A stretch of 64,000 bases of DNA from assembly GCF_900091505.1 (NCBI RefSeq), contig NZ_LT607409.1:1736001-1800000 (forward strand). Reading direction: 5' to 3'. A program made the translations under genes and the position numbers. Position 1 is the stretch's first letter; every line of letters begins with the position of its first letter. Shown here one piece after another: positions 53,847 to 62,403 of the stretch. The notes beneath the pieces are model-generated. The model ran no database searches. It worked only from the letters and a program-made list of their open reading frames with translations, and was not told the DNA's origin. This DNA comes from Micromonospora chokoriensis (GTDB taxonomy: Bacteria; Actinomycetota; Actinomycetes; Mycobacteriales; Micromonosporaceae).

Positions 53847-54185
53847 TCAGAGGTAGAGGCCGGTGGAATCGTTCTCGATCCGCTCGGCGGCCACGGCGTG
53901 CACGTCGCGTTCGCGCAGCAACACGTACCCGCGGCCGTGCAGCTCGACCTCGGAACGGTCGTCCGGGTCGAAGAGCACCCGGTCGCCGGAGACGATGGCC
54001 CGCACGTTCGGGCCGACGCCCACGGCGGTGGCCCAGGCGAGGCGTTTGCCGACCGCGGCGGTCGCCGGGATGACGATGCCGGCGGTGGAGCGGCGTTCGC
54101 CCTCGCTGCCCTCCATGCGCACCAGCACCCGGTCGTGCAGCAGGCGGATCGGCAGGCCGGCGTCGAGATCGTTGTCGGCGGTCAC
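53847..54185 (-). CDS. GroES-like co-chaperonin protein
   Basis: 112 residues from a GTG. LLHDRVLVRMEG, RRSTAGIVIPATA (mobile-loop region) and TAVGVGP, then VSGDRVLFDPDD match the GroES fold. It lacks a groEL neighbour and is about 10 residues longer than usual GroES at the ends. The window's groEL is 14 kb away. Probably a divergent second GroES-type protein rather than the main groES; CIRCE elements are not seen upstream. Confidence 0.82.
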   Translation of the reverse strand: MTADNDLDAGLPIRLLHDRVLVRMEGSEGERRSTAGIVIPATAAVGKRLAWATAVGVGPNVRAIVSGDRVLFDPDDRSEVELHGRGYVLLRERDVHAVAAERIENDSTGLYL

Positions 54186-54345
54186 GCCGCAGACGCTACC
54201 GTGTGGCCGACGGCGCGCCGCCGGTGGTTACGCCGGTGGTGGCGGGGGCACTGTGTGGCGGAACTGCCCTACGGTGTCGGCAACGGACGTATGCTGTCCG
54301 ACCTGCCGCCGTGGGTGGACCGGTCTCTTCTGCCAGGAGGTGCGC

Positions 54346-55644
54346 TTGAGCCGCTTCGAGCGGGTACGCGGGCGGCTTCGCCGCGCCTACCAGTCGCGAC
54401 AGCAGTCGGCCCGTGCCGACGAGGGCACGCTGGACGACGTGTCGACGGGCGCCCGGGTGGCGTCTCCGGCCGTACCGGGGCCGACCGCGCCGCCGAGTGC
54501 GTCGGTCTACGGGGCCGAACCTCCTGTGGACCTGCACAGTTCGACCTCCAGCCGGGACGACGCCGACGTCCCGCACGGGCTGCGGATCGCCGCCGCGTGG
54601 TGCTGGCGGCTGATCGTGATCGGTGTGGTGGCCTGGGCCCTGCTCCGGATCGTCGGCACGATCAAGATCGTGATCATCCCGTTGGCCATCGCGCTGCTGC
54701 TCTCCGCGCTGCTCGCGCCGGCGGTGGGCTGGCTGCTGCGGGCCCGGTTCCCCCGCTCGCTGGCGACGGCGGTGGTGCTGGTCGGCGGCCTGGTCGCGGT
54801 CATCGGCACGCTGACGCTCGTGGTCAACGAGTTCATCCGGGGCGTGCCGGAGTTGAGCGCGAAGTCCTCGGAGGGTGTCCGGCAGATCCAGAACTGGCTG
54901 AAGACGGGCCCGCTGCACCTCTCCGACACCCAGCTGGACCGTTACATCGACGAGGCGCAGGGCTGGATCAACAACAACACCTCGAAGTTCACCAGCGGGG
55001 CGCTGAGCACCGCGGCGACGCTGGCGGAGGTGCTGACCGGCACGCTGCTCGTGCTCTTCGCGACGTTCTTCTTCCTGCGCGACGGCACCCGGATCTGGCG
55101 TTTCCTGGTCCGTCTGCTGCCGGTGGCCGCCCGGTGGAAGGTCGACGACGCGGGTCGGGCCTCCTGGCAGACGCTTGTCGCCTACGTCCGAGCGACCGTC
55201 CTGGTCGCCTTCATCGACGCGGTCGGCATCGGCATCTTCCTGGTCATCTTCGACATCCCGTTCGCCTTCCCGCTGGCCGCGCTGGTCTTCCTCGGCGCGT
55301 TCATCCCGATCGTCGGTGCGGCGCTCTCCGGCGGCGTCGCCGTGCTCGTCGCGCTCGTCGACAGCGGCCCGGTCACCGCCCTGATCATCCTGGGCGCGGT
55401 GATCGGTGTGCAGCAGATCGAGGGGCACGTGCTCCAGCCGCTGATCATGGGCCGGGCGGTCGCCCTCCACCCGCTCGCGGTCATCATCGGTATCGCCGCA
55501 GGCGTCGTCCTCGCCGGCATCACCGGCGCGCTGGTCTCTGTGCCGCTCATCGCGGTGCTGAACACCGCCGTCCGTCGGCTCGCCGCCCGAAGGGTCCCGG
55601 ACACCCCACCCGACGCCGTGGTCGTCGCCGCCCAGGCCCCGTAG
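54346..55644 (+). CDS. AI-2E family transporter
   Basis: 432 residues from a TTG at 54346 preceded by CAGGAGG with correct spacing. After about 75 hydrophilic residues come seven to eight hydrophobic segments including VIIPLAIALLLSALLAP, LFATFFFLRDGTRIW, the family's LGAFIPIVGAALSG and VQQIEGHVLQPLIMGRAVALHP. The family was named for a putative AI-2 exporter and includes other exporters; substrate unknown. Confidence 0.92.
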   Translation: MSRFERVRGRLRRAYQSRQQSARADEGTLDDVSTGARVASPAVPGPTAPPSASVYGAEPPVDLHSSTSSRDDADVPHGLRIAAAWCWRLIVIGVVAWALLRIVGTIKIVIIPLAIALLLSALLAPAVGWLLRARFPRSLATAVVLVGGLVAVIGTLTLVVNEFIRGVPELSAKSSEGVRQIQNWLKTGPLHLSDTQLDRYIDEAQGWINNNTSKFTSGALSTAATLAEVLTGTLLVLFATFFFLRDGTRIWRFLVRLLPVAARWKVDDAGRASWQTLVAYVRATVLVAFIDAVGIGIFLVIFDIPFAFPLAALVFLGAFIPIVGAALSGGVAVLVALVDSGPVTALIILGAVIGVQQIEGHVLQPLIMGRAVALHPLAVIIGIAAGVVLAGITGALVSVPLIAVLNTAVRRLAARRVPDTPPDAVVVAAQAP

Positions 55645-55699
55645 GACCGCGCCCGCCCCATGCGGGCCGCCGGGCGGGGCGCTCCTCAGTGCATGTGGG

Positions 55700-57862
55700 T
55701 CAGGACTTGGCGAGGCGTTCCAGGGCGCCGCGAGCCACCTCGGGGCGGGTCGTGTACCAGAAAGGCGGCAGCGACCGCCGCAGGAACGGCCCGTAACCAC
55801 GAGCCGTCTCCAACCGGGAGTCGAGCACCGCGACCACGCCCTTGTCGCCGGTCGCGCGGATCAGCCGGCCCACACCCTGAGCCAGCCGCACCGCCGCGAT
55901 CGGCACGCTGACCGCGGCGAAACCCGAGCCGCCGCCCGCGTCCACGGCAGCCGCGCGGGCCGCCGCCAGCGGCTCGTCCGGGCGCGGGAAGGGCAGCCGG
56001 TCGATGACGACGAGCTGACACGCGTCACCCGGCACGTCCACGCCCTGCCACAGCGACATCACACCGAACAGGCAACTGGCCCGCTCCTCGCGGAACCGGC
56101 GGACCAGCAACGGCAGGGCCTCCTCGCCCTGCAACAGCACCGGCAGGTCGGTCCGCGCGCGCAACAGCTCCGCGGCCTGCTGCGCGGCCCGCCGGGAGGA
56201 GAAGAGCCCGAGGGTACGACCACCGAGTGCTCCGACCAGCCCGAGCAACTCCTCTCCGGCAGCCTCGGGCAGCCCGGAGACGCTGGGGCGGGGCAGGTGC
56301 GCGGCGACGTACAGGATGCCCTGCCGGGCGTAGTCGAACGGCGAGCCGACGTCGAGTGACCGCCACCCGGGGCCCTCGGTGGCCGGTACGACGGCACCGG
56401 GGGTCACGTCTCCGGCCAGTCGACGGCCCGGTGTCTCGGCGACCGGACGACCCGGGCCGGTGCGGGCAGCCAGCGCGGCCGACGCGGGGGACGGCGGCGC
56501 GGGCGGGGGAGCGTCCAGCCCGAGGGCGCGGGCCACCGTGTCGAAGCGCCCGCCCAGCGCCAGGGTCGCCGAGGTGGCGACGACGGTGCGCTCGTCGTAC
56601 AGGTGGGTGGCGAGGGTGCCGGCCACCGAGAGCGGCGCGACCACCAGGGCCCGGCGACTGCCGCTGTCGTTCTTCTCGACCCAGGCCACGTCGTGGTCGC
56701 CCTCCTCCAGCAGCCGCTGCGCGGTGGTGGAGAGTTCGTCCAGCGCGGCCTTGGCCTGCTGTTTGCGGACCGGGTCGGGGTCGTCGGCCTTGATGTCGCC
56801 GATGGCGTCCAGGGCGGAGCGGGTCGCCGCGTCGAGCAGCGTGCACGCCTCCCGCAGGGGTGTGGGCAGCCCGGCGGTGAGGCGCCCGGCCGGTGCCTCG
56901 GCCAACCCCACCGCGAGGGCGTCACCGGCCGCGGTGAGCGCTTCGGCGGTCTCCGGTCGCAGCAGTGTGCGGGCCCGGCGGGTGGTGCGGTCGATCAGCT
57001 CCGGCACCAGCTCCGCCTGGGCCGCGGAGGAGACCCGGTCGGCCAGCTCGTGCGCCTCGTCGACGATGAGCAGCTTGTGCGGCGGGACGATGTGCCGGTC
57101 GGCGAGCATGTCGACAGCGAGCAGGCTGTGGTTGGTCACCACGATGTCCGCCTCGCGGGCACGGGCCCGGGACGCCTCGGCGAAGCACTCCTGCCCGAAC
57201 GGGCAACGGCTCGCACCGACGCACTCCCGGGCGGGCATCGACACCAGCCGCCAGGCCTGGTCGTCCACGCCCGGGTCCAACTCGTCGCGGTCGCCGGTGG
57301 CGGTCTTCTCGGCCCAGTCGCGTAGCCGCTCGATCTGCTTGCCCAGCCGGCCCGCCTCACCGAGCCACTTCGTCCCCCCGCCCGGGCGAGCGGCGGGGGC
57401 GTCGAAGAGGGTGTCCTCCGGCTCCTCCTCGGTGGAGTTGTCGAGTCGGGCGAGGCACAGGTAGTGGTGGCGGCCCTTGAGCACCGCGAAGGTGGGCCGA
57501 CGACCGAGCACCGGCTCGACCGCGTCGGCCAGTCGGGGCAGGTCGTGGTCGACGAGCTGGGACTGCAACGCCAGGGTGGCGGTGGAGACCACCACCGGGC
57601 CGTCCACGGTCAGCGCCGGCGCCAGGTAGGCCAGCGACTTGCCGGTGCCGGTGCCGGCCTGCACGAGAAGGTGCTCACCGCCGGCCACGCACTCCTCGAT
57701 GGCCGTGGTCATCTGCAGCTGGCCGGGACGTTCCGCGCCGCCGGGCACCGCGCCGACCGCCGCCGCCAGCAGCTCCGTGCCGCTGGGTTGGGCACCCCGC
57801 CGCCGGCCCTTGGCACGGGCCGACGGGGTGGCGGAACCGGTGGCGGTGCGGGGCGGAGTCAC
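55700..57862 (-). CDS. DinG/XPD-type ATP-dependent DNA helicase
   Basis: 720 residues from a GTG at 57862; an ATG at 57904 is an alternative. Superfamily 2 helicase: Walker A QAGTGTGKSLAYLAPAL, DEAH box LLIVDEAHELADR, motif III/IV elements and the C-terminal QGVGRLIRATGD (motif VI). An iron-sulfur cluster is implied by cysteines in HHYLCLARL, then CVGASRCPFGQEC. Likely 5'-3' helicase in DNA repair, by family. Convergent with the AI-2E gene. Confidence 0.92.
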   Translation of the reverse strand: MTPPRTATGSATPSARAKGRRRGAQPSGTELLAAAVGAVPGGAERPGQLQMTTAIEECVAGGEHLLVQAGTGTGKSLAYLAPALTVDGPVVVSTATLALQSQLVDHDLPRLADAVEPVLGRRPTFAVLKGRHHYLCLARLDNSTEEEPEDTLFDAPAARPGGGTKWLGEAGRLGKQIERLRDWAEKTATGDRDELDPGVDDQAWRLVSMPARECVGASRCPFGQECFAEASRARAREADIVVTNHSLLAVDMLADRHIVPPHKLLIVDEAHELADRVSSAAQAELVPELIDRTTRRARTLLRPETAEALTAAGDALAVGLAEAPAGRLTAGLPTPLREACTLLDAATRSALDAIGDIKADDPDPVRKQQAKAALDELSTTAQRLLEEGDHDVAWVEKNDSGSRRALVVAPLSVAGTLATHLYDERTVVATSATLALGGRFDTVARALGLDAPPPAPPSPASAALAARTGPGRPVAETPGRRLAGDVTPGAVVPATEGPGWRSLDVGSPFDYARQGILYVAAHLPRPSVSGLPEAAGEELLGLVGALGGRTLGLFSSRRAAQQAAELLRARTDLPVLLQGEEALPLLVRRFREERASCLFGVMSLWQGVDVPGDACQLVVIDRLPFPRPDEPLAAARAAAVDAGGGSGFAAVSVPIAAVRLAQGVGRLIRATGDKGVVAVLDSRLETARGYGPFLRRSLPPFWYTTRPEVARGALERLAKS

Positions 57863-58007
57863 CGTGCGACGGTACCCGTCGCCGCCGACACCGGCCGCGC
57901 CCATCCGTCGCGTGGCGCGAGGCCGGCCGGGGCGATGGACGCCGGTCCGTGCCGTCCGGTTACCGCCGCGCTACGACGCGTGGGCAGTATCGGTTAGGGT
58001 GCGAATC

Positions 58008-58514
58008 ATGCCGAGCGACATGGTCCGAGTGATCTACCGCAAGTACGACGGCAGCGCCCACCGCGACTACCCGGCCCGCCGGCTCACCGAGGACGATCTC
58101 GGCGTCTGGCTCGGCGTGCCCGAGGGCACCGAGTCGGTCTACCACGGCCGGCCCTCGGTAGAGAAGATCCCGTTCGTGTTGCTGGTGCCCCGTCGCGCCT
58201 GGTGGACGGCCATGTTCAACCCCCCACCGCGCACCAGCGAGGTCTACTGCGACATCACCACCCCGGCCCGCTGGGAGTCCGACGACACCGTGAACCTCAT
58301 CGACCTGGACCTGGACGTGGTGCGGCGTCGGGCCACCGGCCTGGTGGAGTTGCTCGACGAGGACGAGTTCGCCGAGCACCGGGCCCGGTTCGGCTACCCG
58401 GACGACGTGGTGGCCGAGGCCGAGGCGGCCGCTCAGCGGCTGTTCGGGGCTCTCGGCGACGGCACCGAGCCGTTCGCCGGGGCGTACCGCAAGTGGTTGG
58501 CTCTCGTGGTCTGA
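58008..58514 (+). CDS. DUF402 domain-containing protein
   Basis: 168 residues from the ATG at 58008. MVRVIYRKYDGSAHRDYPAR, then DLGVWLGVPEGTESVYHGRP, PRRAWWTAMFNPPPRTSEVY and YCDITTPARWESDDTVNLID follow the DUF402/FomD-like fold. Acidic residues in the last segment (CDI, DLDLDVV) are the usual metal-dependent phosphatase ligands. Function here unknown. Confidence 0.87.
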   Translation: MPSDMVRVIYRKYDGSAHRDYPARRLTEDDLGVWLGVPEGTESVYHGRPSVEKIPFVLLVPRRAWWTAMFNPPPRTSEVYCDITTPARWESDDTVNLIDLDLDVVRRRATGLVELLDEDEFAEHRARFGYPDDVVAEAEAAAQRLFGALGDGTEPFAGAYRKWLALVV

Positions 58515-58535
58515 CACCGCCCACGGCGGGTCGGT

Positions 58536-59501
58536 TCACCAGCGCGGCGGCCAGGTGTCGTCGTCGCCCAAGGCCACCAGAGCGGTGAGCTTCTCCGGAT
58601 TGAGCTGGTTGTAGATGGCGGTGATCCGCCCCTGGTGCACGGCGAACGCGGTGACCAGGCGGATGGGCCGGCCGTCGCTGTGCGTCGTCTCCATCTGCAG
58701 GCCGAGTACGCCGTCGACCAGCACCGGCCGGGACCGGACGCGTGGGGCGTACCGACCGGTGCGGCCGAACAGACCGAGCGTGAGACGGCCGACGGCGTCC
58801 GCGCCGAGCACCGGCCGTCGTGCCGCCGGGAAGTACCCGCCGGAGTCGCCGACGAACACCACGTCCGGGGCGAGCACCCGGAGCAGTTGGTCCAACTCGC
58901 CGGACTCGGTCGCGACGACGAACGCTTCGAGCACCCGACGCTGCTCGGCCAGGTCGGCGGTGTGCCGGGGGACGTCCGGCGCGGCGACCGCCCGGCGTGC
59001 CCGGGAGGCGAGCTGTCGGGCCGACACCTCGGTGGTGCCGAGCACCTCGGCGACCCCGGCGAACGGGACCGCGAACACGTCGTGCAGCACGAGAGCGACC
59101 CGCTGCTCCGGTGCGAGCCGCTCCAGCACCACCAGCAACGCCGCACCGACCTGCTCGGTGCGGATCGCCCGGTCCGCCGGGTCGGGTGCGTACCCGTCCG
59201 AGGACGGCCCGCCGCCCAACGGGCTCACCACCGGCTCCGGAAGCCACTGACCGGGGTACGCCTCCCGGCGCACCCGGGCCGAGCGGAGCACGTCGAGACA
59301 GATCCGGGCACAGGTGGTGGTCAGCCACGCGGACAGTTCACGGATCTCGGCGCGGGCACCCGGGTCGGCGAGCGCAGCGGCGCAGCGCAGCCAGGTCTCC
59401 TGCACCGCGTCCTCCGCCTCGGCGCGGCTGCCCAGCATCCGGTGTGCCACCGCGAGCAGCCGACCCCGTTCGGCCTCGAACTCCGTCGCCAGGTTCCGCA
59501 C
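58536..59501 (-). CDS. SigJ/ECF41-type sigma factor with SnoaL-like domain
   Basis: 321 residues from a GTG at 59501. Sigma region 2 (VAHRMLGSRAEAEDAVQETW, then LSAWLTTTCARICLDVLR), region 4 (LAPEQRVALVLHDVFAVPF, then LASRARRAV), and a C-terminal SnoaL/NTF2-like domain (VVATESGELDQLLRVLAPDVVF). The fused C-terminal domain regulates activity in the ECF41/SigJ group, replacing a membrane anti-sigma factor. Upstream of its start is a 10-bp hairpin. Target genes unknown. Confidence 0.9.
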   Translation of the reverse strand: MRNLATEFEAERGRLLAVAHRMLGSRAEAEDAVQETWLRCAAALADPGARAEIRELSAWLTTTCARICLDVLRSARVRREAYPGQWLPEPVVSPLGGGPSSDGYAPDPADRAIRTEQVGAALLVVLERLAPEQRVALVLHDVFAVPFAGVAEVLGTTEVSARQLASRARRAVAAPDVPRHTADLAEQRRVLEAFVVATESGELDQLLRVLAPDVVFVGDSGGYFPAARRPVLGADAVGRLTLGLFGRTGRYAPRVRSRPVLVDGVLGLQMETTHSDGRPIRLVTAFAVHQGRITAIYNQLNPEKLTALVALGDDDTWPPRW

Positions 59502-59568
59502 GACCCACCATCCTCCCGGTCGGCACCGTCCTGGCGTACATCCTCGTGGCAACCGCACGTACCGGCTG

Positions 59569-59596
59569 CCCCGGACGGTCGGGCGGCCGTCCGGGG
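59569..59596. repeat. inverted repeat between sigma factor and PPK2 genes
   Basis: CCCCGGACGG (59569-59578) pairs perfectly with CCGTCCGGGG (59587-59596), loop 8 nt. It is in the divergent promoter region, so regulatory binding is more likely than termination. Confidence 0.55.
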
Positions 59597-59644
59597 AAGG
59601 TCCCTTGACGGGCGGATGGCCTGCGGGTGGGCGATGATCCGGGG

Positions 59645-60586
59645 ATGAGCTCACCCCAGCAACGGCAGATCGTGGCACCCACTGGCGGCTCGGTGCGGGA
59701 GTTGCTACGGGTCACCGCGCCGGTGGACCTCAGCGCCGTCGACCCCCGATCCACGCCCGGCCTGCCGGAGACGGCCGGGCGCGGCGAGCACCGCAAGGCC
59801 TGGGCGCGAGAGCAGGTGGAGCTGGTCGGCGGCGAGCTGGCCCAGCAGCAGGAGATGCTCTTCGCGATGGCCAAGACCGGGTCGGAGCGACCGGCGCACC
59901 GGGTGCTGCTGGTGCTCCAGGCGATGGACTGCGGTGGCAAGGACGGCACGATCAAGCGGGTGGCCGGTGCGATGAACCCGCTGGGCCTGCACATCCGCTC
60001 GTTCGGCCCGCCGACCCGCCAGGAGCTGCGGCACGACTTCCTGTGGCGGATCCGTCGCGAGCTGCCCCCACCGGGGTACGTGGGGATGTTCAACCGGTCG
60101 CACTACGAGGACGTGTTGATCGCCCGGGTCGGGTCGCTGGTGCCGGAGGCGACCTGGCGGGCCCGCTACGACGCGATCAACTCGTTCGAACGGGAGCTCG
60201 CCGAGGGCGGAATGACCCTGGTGAAGGTCATGTTGCACATCTCGTACGAGGAACAGGGCAAGCGCCTGCTGGAACGCCTCACCGACCCCCGCAAGCACTG
60301 GAAGTACAACCCGTCCGACATCGACTCCCGGGGGCACTGGGACGACTACCAGGCCGCGTACGCCGAGGCCCTCAGCCGGTGTGGCACGGACGCCGCGCCC
60401 TGGTTCGTGGTGCCGGCGGACCGCAAGTGGTACAGGGACTGGGCGGTGGCCCACCTGCTGCGTGAGACGTTCGACACTCTCGACCTGGGGTATCCGGCTG
60501 CCGATTTCGACGTGGACGAGGAGCGGGAACGGCTGCGTGCTGGGAGACCGGGTACGCGTGGGACAGCCGAGATGAACAGTAGGTAA
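59645..60586 (+). CDS. polyphosphate kinase 2 family protein
   Basis: 313 residues from the ATG at 59645. Walker A VLQAMDCGGKDGTIKRV, lid-region FNRSHYEDVLIARVGS, VMLHISYEEQGKRLLERL and RKHWKYNPSDIDSRGHWDDY are the PPK2 signature segments. Transfers phosphate between polyphosphate and nucleotides. It lies just upstream of a PHO box and a phosphate-uptake pair, which fits a role in phosphate storage. Confidence 0.93.
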   Translation: MSSPQQRQIVAPTGGSVRELLRVTAPVDLSAVDPRSTPGLPETAGRGEHRKAWAREQVELVGGELAQQQEMLFAMAKTGSERPAHRVLLVLQAMDCGGKDGTIKRVAGAMNPLGLHIRSFGPPTRQELRHDFLWRIRRELPPPGYVGMFNRSHYEDVLIARVGSLVPEATWRARYDAINSFERELAEGGMTLVKVMLHISYEEQGKRLLERLTDPRKHWKYNPSDIDSRGHWDDYQAAYAEALSRCGTDAAPWFVVPADRKWYRDWAVAHLLRETFDTLDLGYPAADFDVDEERERLRAGRPGTRGTAEMNSR

Positions 60587-60599
60587 ACGAGCGGTGAAT
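60571..60599 (-). promoter_or_regulatory. PHO box (PhoP site) of three direct repeats
   Basis: On the minus strand three heptamers spaced by 4 bp read ATTCACC-N4-GTTTACC-N4-GTTCATC, matching the 11-bp-period GTTCACC repeats of actinomycete PhoP sites. The last unit lies inside the end of the PPK2 gene. It is about 115 bp before the DUF47 start, so it probably controls the DUF47-PiT operon. Confidence 0.75.
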
Positions 60600-60714
60600 G
60601 AGGCTTGGCCAGGGGTGGGCCGACGAATTCGCGGCTCGGCCGTTTCCTAGCATTCACCGAGCGGTCGCTCATCGGGCGCCGCCACCCTTCCACCGACGCG
60701 ACGAGGTCTGTGCT

Positions 60715-61341
60715 GTGAAGTTTTCCTTCCGCCCCACCGAGGGCGCCTTCTACGAGCTCTTCACCAGGGCCGCGCAGAACCTGGTCCGGGGCACCGAACT
60801 GCTCAACGAGCTGGCCCTGCCCGGCGTGGACGTGCAGTCGGTCAGCGAGCGGTTGACCGAGGTCGAGCACGACAGCGACCAGATCACCCACGAGCTGTAC
60901 AAGAAGATCAACTCGACCTTCATCACCCCGTTCGACCGGGAGGACATCTACCGGCTCGGCTCGCTGCTGGACGACGTGATGGACCACCTGGAAGCGGTCG
61001 GTGACCTGCTCTACCTGTACGGGTTGACCGAGCTGCCGGCGCTGCCCCGCGAACTGCACGAGATGGTCAACGTGCTCGACCAGCAGGCCAAGTTGACCGC
61101 CGAGGCGATGCCCCGGTTGAAGTCGATGAAGGATCTCGAGGACTACTGGATCGAGTGCAACCGCCTGGAGAACGAGGGCGACCGCATCAACCGGCAGTTG
61201 CTCGTCCGGCTCTTCTCCGGTGAGTACGACGCGCTGACCGTGCTGAAGATGAAGGAGGTCGCCGACGAGTTGGAGGCCGCCTGCGACGCCTTCGAGCACG
61301 TGGCCAACACCGTCGAGACCATCGCGGTCAAGGAGTCCTGA
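60715..61341 (+). CDS. DUF47/PhoU-like phosphate transport regulator
   Basis: 208 residues from a GTG at 60715. All-helical PhoU-related fold: RPTEGAFYELFTRAAQNLV, EHDSDQITHELYKKINSTF, TPFDREDIYRLGSLLDDVMD and ENEGDRINRQLL. DUF47 proteins accompany PiT transporters and modulate them. The stop is 4 bp before the PiT start. A PHO box lies upstream. Confidence 0.93.
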   Translation: MKFSFRPTEGAFYELFTRAAQNLVRGTELLNELALPGVDVQSVSERLTEVEHDSDQITHELYKKINSTFITPFDREDIYRLGSLLDDVMDHLEAVGDLLYLYGLTELPALPRELHEMVNVLDQQAKLTAEAMPRLKSMKDLEDYWIECNRLENEGDRINRQLLVRLFSGEYDALTVLKMKEVADELEAACDAFEHVANTVETIAVKES

Positions 61342-61345
61342 GCCG

Positions 61346-62353
61346 GTGTCCCCCGAACTCATCGCCGTGCTGGCGGTGATCGCGGTAGCCCTGGCGTTCG
61401 ACTACACCAACGGCTTCCACGACGCTGCCAACGCGATCGCGACAAGTGTCTCCACCCGGGCGCTGACGCCCCGGATCGCCCTGCTGCTCGCCGCGGTGGG
61501 CAACTTCATCGGCGCGCACTTCGGCGCGGGGGTGGCCAAGACCGTCGGCGACGGCCTGGTCACCCTGCCCACCGGCGTGAGCAGCCTGGGGGTGGTCTTC
61601 GCCGGTGTGCTCGGCGCCATCGCCTGGAACCTGATCACCTGGTACTTCGGTCTGCCCTCGTCGTCCTCGCACGCGCTCTTCGGCGGCCTGGTCGGCGCGA
61701 CGCTGCTGTCCGCCGGAGGCGTCGTGCAGTGGGTCACCATCGGCGAGAAGGTCATCCTGCCGATGGTGCTGTCGCCGATCGTCGGTCTCACCCTCGGCTA
61801 CCTGCTGATGCTGGCCATCCTCTGGCTGTTCCGAAAGGGGCAGCCGGGCAAGCTCAACCGGGGCTTCCGGTGGGCGCAGACCGCCTCGGCGGCCGCCATG
61901 TCCGTCGGTCACGGCATGCAGGACGCCGCCAAGACCATGGGCATCGTGGTGCTGGCGCTGTACACCGGTGGTTTCCAGGAGAGCAAGACGCACATCCCGG
62001 GCTGGGTGTTCTGGACGTCGGCGACGATGCTGGCCCTGGGCACGTACGCCGGTGGTTGGCGGATCATCCGCACGCTGGGCCGGAAGATCATCGACCTCGG
62101 GCCCCCGGAGGGCTTCGCGGCCGAGACGGTGGCCAGCGCGGTGCTCTACTTCAACGCCCTGGTGCTCAAGGCGCCCATCTCCACCACCCACACGATCACC
62201 TCGGCGATCATGGGTGTGGGCGCGACCAAGCGGTTGTCAGCGGTCCGCTGGAACGTCGCCGGCAACATCGTGATCGCCTGGATCATCACGTTCCCGGCCG
62301 CCGCGCTGATCGCCTGCGTCACCTACCTGCTGGTCCGGCCGATCTTCGGCTGA
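61346..62353 (+). CDS. pit: PiT family inorganic phosphate transporter
   Basis: 335 residues from a GTG 4 bp after the DUF47 stop, with AAGGAG upstream. Two PiT repeats: DYTNGFHDAANAIATSVSTR at the N-terminus and GHGMQDAAKTMGIVVLAL in the second half, plus GLPSSSSHALFGGLVGA and APISTTHTITSAIMGVGATK. About ten hydrophobic segments. Low-affinity, ion-coupled phosphate uptake. Followed by a strong terminator. Confidence 0.95.
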   Translation: MSPELIAVLAVIAVALAFDYTNGFHDAANAIATSVSTRALTPRIALLLAAVGNFIGAHFGAGVAKTVGDGLVTLPTGVSSLGVVFAGVLGAIAWNLITWYFGLPSSSSHALFGGLVGATLLSAGGVVQWVTIGEKVILPMVLSPIVGLTLGYLLMLAILWLFRKGQPGKLNRGFRWAQTASAAAMSVGHGMQDAAKTMGIVVLALYTGGFQESKTHIPGWVFWTSATMLALGTYAGGWRIIRTLGRKIIDLGPPEGFAAETVASAVLYFNALVLKAPISTTHTITSAIMGVGATKRLSAVRWNVAGNIVIAWIITFPAAALIACVTYLLVRPIFG

Positions 62354-62367
62354 CCGTTCCGTCGAGA

Positions 62368-62399
62368 AGGAGGCCCCCGGCGCCGGCCGGGGGCCTCCT
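62368..62399. terminator. terminator after the phosphate operon
   Basis: AGGAGGCCCCCGG (62368-62380) pairs perfectly with CCGGGGGCCTCCT (62387-62399), loop 6 nt. It lies between convergent genes, 14 bp after the PiT stop, and resembles the hairpin at 11475. Confidence 0.85.
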
Positions 62400-62403
62400 C
62401 GCT

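Noticed and set aside
53580..55796. 738-residue plus-strand frame overlapping the AI-2E transporter
   Set aside because: Out of frame with the transporter's conserved segments and of low-complexity composition.
59605..59638. Possible promoter TTGACG for PPK2
   Set aside because: No -10 box at proper spacing (nearest GATGAT gives 22 bp), so it is not listed as a feature.
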